Part shown: piece after piece, positions 58,505-64,000 of the stretch
How the letters are laid out: every line of letters begins with the position of its first letter
Numbering within the stretch: position 1 is the first letter of the stretch
Assembly: GCA_946404495.1 (NCBI GenBank)
Contig: CAMJDT010000002.1
Location: 25,753-89,752 of the forward strand
Reading direction: 5' to 3'
From: an uncultured Bacteroidales bacterium
GTDB taxonomy: Bacteria > Bacteroidota > Bacteroidia > Bacteroidales > Paludibacteraceae
DNA: 64,000 bases
Notes under the pieces: model-generated
What the model was told of the DNA's origin: nothing
Databases searched by the model: none
What the model saw: only the letters and a program-made list of their open reading frames with translations
Program-made: the position numbers and the translations under genes

Positions 58505-59827
58505 ATGAAACGTATTATGCAGTTTATTACGACTGATTTGTGGCGCATTTCGAGCCAGGAGAATCAGTCGTGGTGGCGTAAAATAGGCTACTCGATATTG
58601 AAAATTATCGTGTTGACTATTCGTGGTTTTCAGTCGAAGGATTTGGCCATCCGGGCAAACGGATTGACCTATTCGTTGACGTTTGCCGTCGTGCCTATTC
58701 TGGCCATGATACTGGCGATAGCCAAGGGATTCGGCTACGATGCCCTCATTGAGGAAAGGCTTCAGCATTCGTTCCTCGGCGAGATGAATCTTGTTCCGAT
58801 GACGATGGAGTTTGTGGAGCGATACTTGGATACCGCGCAAGGCGGAGTATTCATCGGTGTAGGATTGCTGATTCTGTTTTGGGCGATCTATTCGTTCTTC
58901 CGCAGTGTGGAGATGTCGTTCAATCAGATTTGGAACGTACGTCAGTCGCGTAGTGTCGGCCGCCAGCTCGTCAACTATGTATCGATCCTCTTCCTCATAC
59001 CCGTTCTCATCGTGGTGACTGCCGGATTGAGTATCGCGCTAAATTCTGCCGCAACCTCTTCGTCTCTGGCAGATATTGCGATATTGCGTACCTTGCAGAA
59101 GGGATTCGTGCGTGTGTTGTCGTATGTTGTCGTTTGGTTGTCTTTCACCTGGATGTACAAGGCGATACCCAACACCAAGGTCAGCGTCAAGGCGGCACTC
59201 GTGCCGGGAATAATTATTGGAACGCTCTTCCAACTCCTGCAGGCCTTGTCCGTATATATCATCGTCTTCCTCTCCCGCACAAGCATCGTCTATGGAGCGT
59301 TTGCTACGATTCCGTTGCTGCTGATGTGGTTGCAGTGGTCGTGCTTGCTGATTCTCATTGGAGCCGAATTGGCTTATTCGATTCAGAATAGGGAGGAGTT
59401 TGACTACGAGCAGGACCTGAATGCCATGTCGCGGCGCTACAAGGACTGCCTCACGCTCTATCTGCTCTCTATCATTATTCATCGTTTCAATAACGACGAG
59501 CCACCCCTCACGGCGCACGACTTGGCTAAGCAGCAGGGATTGCCCGTTCGGTTGGTCAACCGGTTACTCTCGCGCCTGGAGGAAGTTAACATCGTGCGGG
59601 GTATTTATATTGAGGAGAGCGAAGACCGTATCTATCAACCGGCGCTGGATACGCATATCATTACCGTAGGATTGGTCTTCTCCCGCATTGATGCGCAAGG
59701 CACTGAACTCTTCCTGCAGGATACCACCGAAGGCTTCCGTACCTTCTGGGAACGCTTTGTAAGGCTCAAACAGGAGCACAACACACTCAACGACATACTC
59801 GTTGCGGAGATTAAAATCGATAATTGA
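58505..59827 (+). CDS. YihY/BrkB family membrane protein
   Basis: A 440-residue inner-membrane protein with about six helices (residues about 35-300), matching YihY/virulence factor BrkB: IRANGLTYSLTFAVVPILAMILA, IYSFFRSVEMSFNQIWNVRQSRS and TIPLLLMWLQWSCLLILIGAEL. The cytoplasmic C-terminal part (about 320-440) looks like a winged-helix domain (LAKQQGLPVRLVNRLLSRLEEVNIV), as in other Bacteroidota members. Once called RNase BN, the family has no settled function. The next gene follows after 14 bp. Confidence 0.88.
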   Translation: MKRIMQFITTDLWRISSQENQSWWRKIGYSILKIIVLTIRGFQSKDLAIRANGLTYSLTFAVVPILAMILAIAKGFGYDALIEERLQHSFLGEMNLVPMTMEFVERYLDTAQGGVFIGVGLLILFWAIYSFFRSVEMSFNQIWNVRQSRSVGRQLVNYVSILFLIPVLIVVTAGLSIALNSAATSSSLADIAILRTLQKGFVRVLSYVVVWLSFTWMYKAIPNTKVSVKAALVPGIIIGTLFQLLQALSVYIIVFLSRTSIVYGAFATIPLLLMWLQWSCLLILIGAELAYSIQNREEFDYEQDLNAMSRRYKDCLTLYLLSIIIHRFNNDEPPLTAHDLAKQQGLPVRLVNRLLSRLEEVNIVRGIYIEESEDRIYQPALDTHIITVGLVFSRIDAQGTELFLQDTTEGFRTFWERFVRLKQEHNTLNDILVAEIKIDN

Positions 59828-59841
59828 TTAATTTTTACTAT

Positions 59842-62800
59842 ATGAAACATTTTTATCGTTTATTAACCCTCGCAGCCCTGTTGCTGCTACCCCTCCTTCC
59901 CGTTAGGGCAGATGGCGACACGATTGCCTCGGGGCAATTGACCACGACGCTGGATTGGGCGCTCACTTCGGACGGTGTTCTGCATCTCGTGGGAACGGGT
60001 AGAATGCCCGATTTCAATTACCCCGACTACGGCCCGTGGTACTCTTCGTATCGTTCGCAGATCACTGCAATCGATTTCCCGCAAGGTCTGACCTCCATCG
60101 GTCAATACGCGTTCTATTTCTGCGACAACTTGAGCACCGTGGTCATTCCCGAGGGCGTGACTGCCATCAACTATTGCGCCTTCTCCGGTTGCGAGATTCT
60201 GAGTTCCATCTCTTTTCCCTCGACCTTGGATACAATCGGTAGTGCGATCGTAGCGGATGCACATGTGCTGACAGAACTCGTCATTCCGGCGTCTGTCACC
60301 TCGATCGGGAGTCGCCTTACGGACGGTTGTCAAATGCTCACTTCCCTCGTTGTGGAAGAGGGGAATACCGTCTATTCCAGCTATAGCGGCTCGAATGTGG
60401 TCGTTCGCATCGCCGACAACTACCTGCTGGCCGGTTGTATGACCAGTACTATTCCTTCGACCGTTGTCCGCATTGGTATGCAGGCGTTCTCGTCCCAACG
60501 TAAGATGACGAGCATCACGATTCCCGCGAGCGTTACGACCATAGATGACAGTGCCTTTGAGTACTGCTCCGCGCTGGAGTCCCTCACGTGCGAGGCGGAG
60601 ACGCCCCCGACCTTAGGCGGAAGCTACGTCTTCCAACGGGTAGATACATCCATCCCCGTTTATGTGCCGGCTAATAGCCTTTCCGCATATCAAACGGCTT
60701 CCGGTTGGAGCAACTTTACCAATTTCCAGGCTATCGGTTCCGATTCGGGTACCGGCACGGACTCGACCCAGACGGACGACACCTTTGAGGTGGACGGCCT
60801 CTATTACCAGATTGTAGCCACCCAAGCCAATGCCGTGGAGGTGATTCGCAATCCCACGGTTACGTCCAACGGCTATTCGGGTGATATCGCCATACCGGAA
60901 ATGATTAGCGTAGCGGATGCTGTATATGATGTAGTCGGGATTGCATACAATGCCTTTACCAGTTGCTACAACATGACGTCGATCTATATTCCCGCGAGCG
61001 TCACCTCGATTGAAGATGGCAGTTTCATGTCGACGGTAGCCTTGCGTTCCATCACCATTTCTCCCGCTAATACCGTCTATAATAGCGGCGACGGAGCCAA
61101 TGCCATCATCGAGACGGCTACCAACAGACTTATGGTAGGTTGCCGCACGACTGTCATCCCGGAGACCGTCACCTCGATTGGCAATAGTGCCTTCAATTTC
61201 TGCTCGGCTATGGAAGCCATCGAGATTCCGAACAGTGTCACCACGATTGGCGACTATGCCTTCTACTGGTGCGAATCGCTCTCGACCATTACAATCCCGA
61301 GCAGTGTGATCTCGATCGGTAATGACGCCTTCGAACAATGTACAGGTCTCACCTCCTTCACCTGCGAAGCCGAGACGCCTCCCTACTTGGGCACGGATGC
61401 ATTCCTCCAGGTGACCAATACGATTCCTCTCTATGTGCCGGCCAACAGCGTATCGCTCTATCAGGCGGATCAAGGTTGGAGTTACTTCACGAATATAAAA
61501 GCGATCGGCGACACAACTTCTACCGAACCCGAAGGTTGCTATCTCGCTTACGGCGATCTAAGCACTACCATGACTTGGGTCCTCACCTGCGATCACGTGC
61601 TGCAGATCACCGGTACAGGCAACATGCCGAACTTCTCTTATCCCGACTACGGTCCGTGGTATACGACGTACAGGGACTCTATCTACGCTATCGAGATATC
61701 CGATGGCGTAACCGCATTGGGCGAATATGCATTCTATGGCTTGCGTTACGTTACCAATCTCTATATTCCCGAGGGTGTGACCTTAATCGACTACTGCGCG
61801 TTGGCCAGTATGTATGAGTTGTCTTCGGTATCGTTCCCCACGACCCTGCAGACCATCGATGGTGGCGTTCTCTCGTCCGATTGGGCTTTGAAGTCTCTCT
61901 ATATCCCGGCTTCCGTTACCTCCATCGGTTCGCGCCTCACAGAGAGCGCGGGTGTGCTCTCCTCGATTGTCGTGGACGAGGCCAATCCCGTCTATAACAG
62001 CGGCGACGGAGCCAATGCTATCATCGTGACGGCTACCAACAGACTAATCGCCGGATGTGCCGCTACCGTCATCCCGGAGACTGTCACGACCATAGGTAAC
62101 AATGCATTCTCTGCCCTCACCGGCCTCACCTCCATTACGATTCCCGCGAGCGTTACCTCGATCGAGAGTAATGCCTTCTCGTATTGCTCCAAACTTACGG
62201 AGATCTATTGCCTTTCTGAGTCGCCTGCCTCCGTCGGGAATAACGCCTTCAAGAATGTTACAACCAAGGCGACCCTCTATGTGCCCGACTATAGCGTATC
62301 GACCTATCAGGAGGCAGAAGGGTGGAGTGAGTTCACCAACATACAGGCTTTGCCCGTTACCGGTACCTGTGGCGACAATCTGACCTGGTCTTTCACCTCT
62401 TCCGACAGCACCCTCACCATTACGGGTACGGGCGCTATGTATAATTATGGAGAGGAGACCGTTTCGGGCGACGGAGGACCTTCTGACGGTGGTCAGATGG
62501 CTCCCTGGTTCGAACAGGAAATCACGCAGTCCATCTATCATCTCTCTCTGCCCGAAGGACTGACCTCTATCGGTTCGTCTGCTTTCTACTATCTCTCGAA
62601 CCTCTCGTCTGTCGAAATCCCGTCCACGGTAACTACCATTGGTGATCACGCCTTTGATCAGTGCTTCGAGATGACCGAGTGTACGGTAGCTGAGAGCGGC
62701 ATCACCTCCATTGGTGAGTATGCCTTCAACTATTGTCAGCAACTCACTACCTTCGAGATCCCGTCAACCGTTACGACGATAGGCCAGGGTGCCTTCCAGA

Positions 62801-64000
62801 ATTGCACGAACCTGCATTATGCCAGCATTCCTGTAGGCGTCACGACGATCCAACCCAACACCTTCTATAGCTGCCAGATGCTCAGAACAGTATACCTCTA
62901 TGATGGCCTGCAGACAATAGGTAACAACGCTTTCGACGCTTGCAAACGCTTGACGAAGATCACCCTGCCTTCTACGGTCACCTCGATTGGAGATAATGCC
63001 TTCGAGTATTGCGAAGCACTCTCGATGGTGGATCTTTCGGAGAACCTGACTTCTATCGGCTCGATGGCTTTCTACGGTTGCCCGTTCAGTACGATCGAAC
63101 TGCCCGCTACCCTGACCTCCATCGGCTACGGAGCCTTCATGAGTTGTTCGAATATCGCAGCCGTGACCTCGCTTGCTACTACACCTCCTACCATCCAGAG
63201 TGAGGCTACCGGCGCTACTGCCGATGCCTTCCCCGAGGCTCCTGACACGCTCGTCATAACCGTTCCTTACACCTCCATCGCTGCCTATCAAGAGGCACAA
63301 GGTTGGTCGCGTTATACCTACCAAGCCCAGTCGTGCGAGGAGGTATTTGAGAGTACCGAAGCAGCTGAGATGTGCTATGGTAGCGTGTTTGTATGGCATG
63401 ATAAGGAACTGACCGAAGCCGGCGAGTATCAGGATACGCTTCAGACTGATGCCGGTTGCGACTCCATCGTCACGCTCAACCTCACCTATGCCCCGAGTTA
63501 CGACTTCGTCGATACGATGTATGTCTGCGAGTCAGACCTGCCGTTCATCTGGCATGACCGCGAATTCATGACCGGAGGTGATTATTCCGACAGCCTCGAA
63601 ACGGCCTTCGGTTGCGACTCTATCTATAACCTCCACTTGGAGATTTTGACCATTCCTCATTCGTACGATACGGCACAGTTCTGCTACGGCGAGAGCTACA
63701 CCTGGAATGGTCAGACCTATACCGCTCAGGGCGACTACGAAACGACCATCCGGACGCAGGACGGTTGCGACTCTGTCGCTCACCTCCACCTCACGGAGAA
63801 CCCCGTTTACTTCTATTCGGATACCATCAACTTCTGCGAGGATATGCCGTACGAGTGGCACGGTCAGTCTATCAAGACAACCGGCACCTACTTCGATAGT
63901 CTCCAAACCGTCTATGGCTGCGACTCGATCTACGAGTTAGTAGCTACCGTCAATCCGACCTTCTTCCATACAACGAGTCAGACAGTCTGCGAGGGTACGC
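59842..64000 (+). CDS. BspA-type leucine-rich-repeat surface protein with C-terminal CDSI repeats (partial)
   Basis: An ORF of at least 1386 codons, open to the right edge. It begins with a signal peptide (LLTLAALLLLPLLPVRA). Three modules follow, each opening with a LTW-type strand and a TGTGxM segment (about residues 31, 570 and 843), then BspA/LRR_5 repeats of the kind VTSIGxxAFxxCxxLTSIxIP. Some blocks end in VPxxSxxxYQxAxGWS units. From about residue 1165 the repeats change to a 60- to 70-residue type with a WHD or WNG motif, GxYxDSLxT and GCDSI, as in large type IX-secreted adhesins. Surface adhesion is the probable role. The C-terminus, where a sorting domain would sit, is outside the window. 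It is 14 bp after yihY. Confidence 0.88.
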   Translation, partial: MKHFYRLLTLAALLLLPLLPVRADGDTIASGQLTTTLDWALTSDGVLHLVGTGRMPDFNYPDYGPWYSSYRSQITAIDFPQGLTSIGQYAFYFCDNLSTVVIPEGVTAINYCAFSGCEILSSISFPSTLDTIGSAIVADAHVLTELVIPASVTSIGSRLTDGCQMLTSLVVEEGNTVYSSYSGSNVVVRIADNYLLAGCMTSTIPSTVVRIGMQAFSSQRKMTSITIPASVTTIDDSAFEYCSALESLTCEAETPPTLGGSYVFQRVDTSIPVYVPANSLSAYQTASGWSNFTNFQAIGSDSGTGTDSTQTDDTFEVDGLYYQIVATQANAVEVIRNPTVTSNGYSGDIAIPEMISVADAVYDVVGIAYNAFTSCYNMTSIYIPASVTSIEDGSFMSTVALRSITISPANTVYNSGDGANAIIETATNRLMVGCRTTVIPETVTSIGNSAFNFCSAMEAIEIPNSVTTIGDYAFYWCESLSTITIPSSVISIGNDAFEQCTGLTSFTCEAETPPYLGTDAFLQVTNTIPLYVPANSVSLYQADQGWSYFTNIKAIGDTTSTEPEGCYLAYGDLSTTMTWVLTCDHVLQITGTGNMPNFSYPDYGPWYTTYRDSIYAIEISDGVTALGEYAFYGLRYVTNLYIPEGVTLIDYCALASMYELSSVSFPTTLQTIDGGVLSSDWALKSLYIPASVTSIGSRLTESAGVLSSIVVDEANPVYNSGDGANAIIVTATNRLIAGCAATVIPETVTTIGNNAFSALTGLTSITIPASVTSIESNAFSYCSKLTEIYCLSESPASVGNNAFKNVTTKATLYVPDYSVSTYQEAEGWSEFTNIQALPVTGTCGDNLTWSFTSSDSTLTITGTGAMYNYGEETVSGDGGPSDGGQMAPWFEQEITQSIYHLSLPEGLTSIGSSAFYYLSNLSSVEIPSTVTTIGDHAFDQCFEMTECTVAESGITSIGEYAFNYCQQLTTFEIPSTVTTIGQGAFQNCTNLHYASIPVGVTTIQPNTFYSCQMLRTVYLYDGLQTIGNNAFDACKRLTKITLPSTVTSIGDNAFEYCEALSMVDLSENLTSIGSMAFYGCPFSTIELPATLTSIGYGAFMSCSNIAAVTSLATTPPTIQSEATGATADAFPEAPDTLVITVPYTSIAAYQEAQGWSRYTYQAQSCEEVFESTEAAEMCYGSVFVWHDKELTEAGEYQDTLQTDAGCDSIVTLNLTYAPSYDFVDTMYVCESDLPFIWHDREFMTGGDYSDSLETAFGCDSIYNLHLEILTIPHSYDTAQFCYGESYTWNGQTYTAQGDYETTIRTQDGCDSVAHLHLTENPVYFYSDTINFCEDMPYEWHGQSIKTTGTYFDSLQTVYGCDSIYELVATVNPTFFHTTSQTVCEGT

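Noticed and set aside
60613..63399. Several minus-strand ORFs of 200-290 codons opposite the adhesin gene
   Set aside because: The plus-strand frame is a clean BspA repeat protein throughout; the opposite frames are open only because of repetitive codon use and match nothing.
1..64000. tRNA or rRNA genes
   Set aside because: No cloverleaf with a GTTCRA-type T loop and CCA-ready acceptor stem, and no rRNA-like stretch, was noticed; gaps between genes are mostly too short. A tRNA scan would confirm.

Overview
The window reads as chromosomal DNA from a member of the Bacteroidales (phylum Bacteroidota), probably host-associated. The grounds are family content: type IX secretion sorting tails, Omp28-type lipoproteins, DUF6029, DUF4494, DUF5689, DUF4105 and DUF3276 proteins, a TonB-dependent receptor with a carboxypeptidase-regulatory-like N-terminus, a BspA-type leucine-rich-repeat surface protein, an extended NusB, and 13 promoters of the Bacteroidota form (TTTG at -33, TAnnTTTG at -7). 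I cannot name the genus. I see no rRNA, tRNA, prophage, CRISPR array or integrase. All family names come from reading the proteins; no search was run.

Layout. Bases 1-1300 carry the 3' end of dnaA and a FecCD-type permease. Bases 1275-6389 (minus) hold a five-gene envelope operon: TlpA-like thioredoxin, DUF6029 barrel, two CXXC Omp28-type lipoproteins and a secreted Cys-rich protein. Bases 6489-9684 (minus) hold groL, groES and a secreted endonuclease I. Bases 9822-14439 (plus) hold a MATE exporter ending in a 21-bp tandem repeat, a REP-associated tyrosine transposase (RAYT-like) whose own ORF contains palindromic repeat arrays, and two small genes behind a long AT-rich leader. Bases 14492-17038 (minus) encode an in-frame fusion of an NSS/SNF sodium symporter with an arginine-deiminase-like enzyme.

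Bases 17194-28937 (minus) look like one 11-gene operon: nusB, yajC, a YbbR-like gene, a DegT aminotransferase, rpoN, PAP2, a DUF4105/Lnb-like gene, a phosphatase-like protein lacking its metal ligands, DUF4494, yggS and a large FAD/Fe-S oxidoreductase. Bases 29064-29477 (plus) are a PUR-type nucleic-acid-binding gene. Bases 29467-34963 (minus) run from a small gene through two porin-like paralogs and apbE to bamD, rpoZ and coaBC. Bases 35124-41292 (plus) hold an SLC13 transporter, a gluzincin-like lipoprotein without its zinc histidines, a barrel protein and a 5'-nucleotidase. Bases 41255-56915 (minus) form a ten-gene run from a bifunctional RelA/SpoT enzyme through DUF1573, meaB, dnaB, asnS, a TonB receptor, DUF5689, cvpA and a metallopeptidase to an EEP-family nuclease. 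Bases 57063-64000 (plus) hold a CAP-domain protein, a YihY membrane protein and a giant BspA-like adhesin that runs off the right edge.

Cross-cutting signals: the 13 promoters share an extended sequence and, in 12 of 13, a spacer of exactly 20 bp. Two of them place the predicted transcript start on the ATG. Short tandem arrays, mostly 7 bp, sit at operon junctions and also in frame inside two enzymes. The best candidates for new biology are the transposase gene with its in-frame 36-bp palindrome array and the transporter-deiminase fusion.
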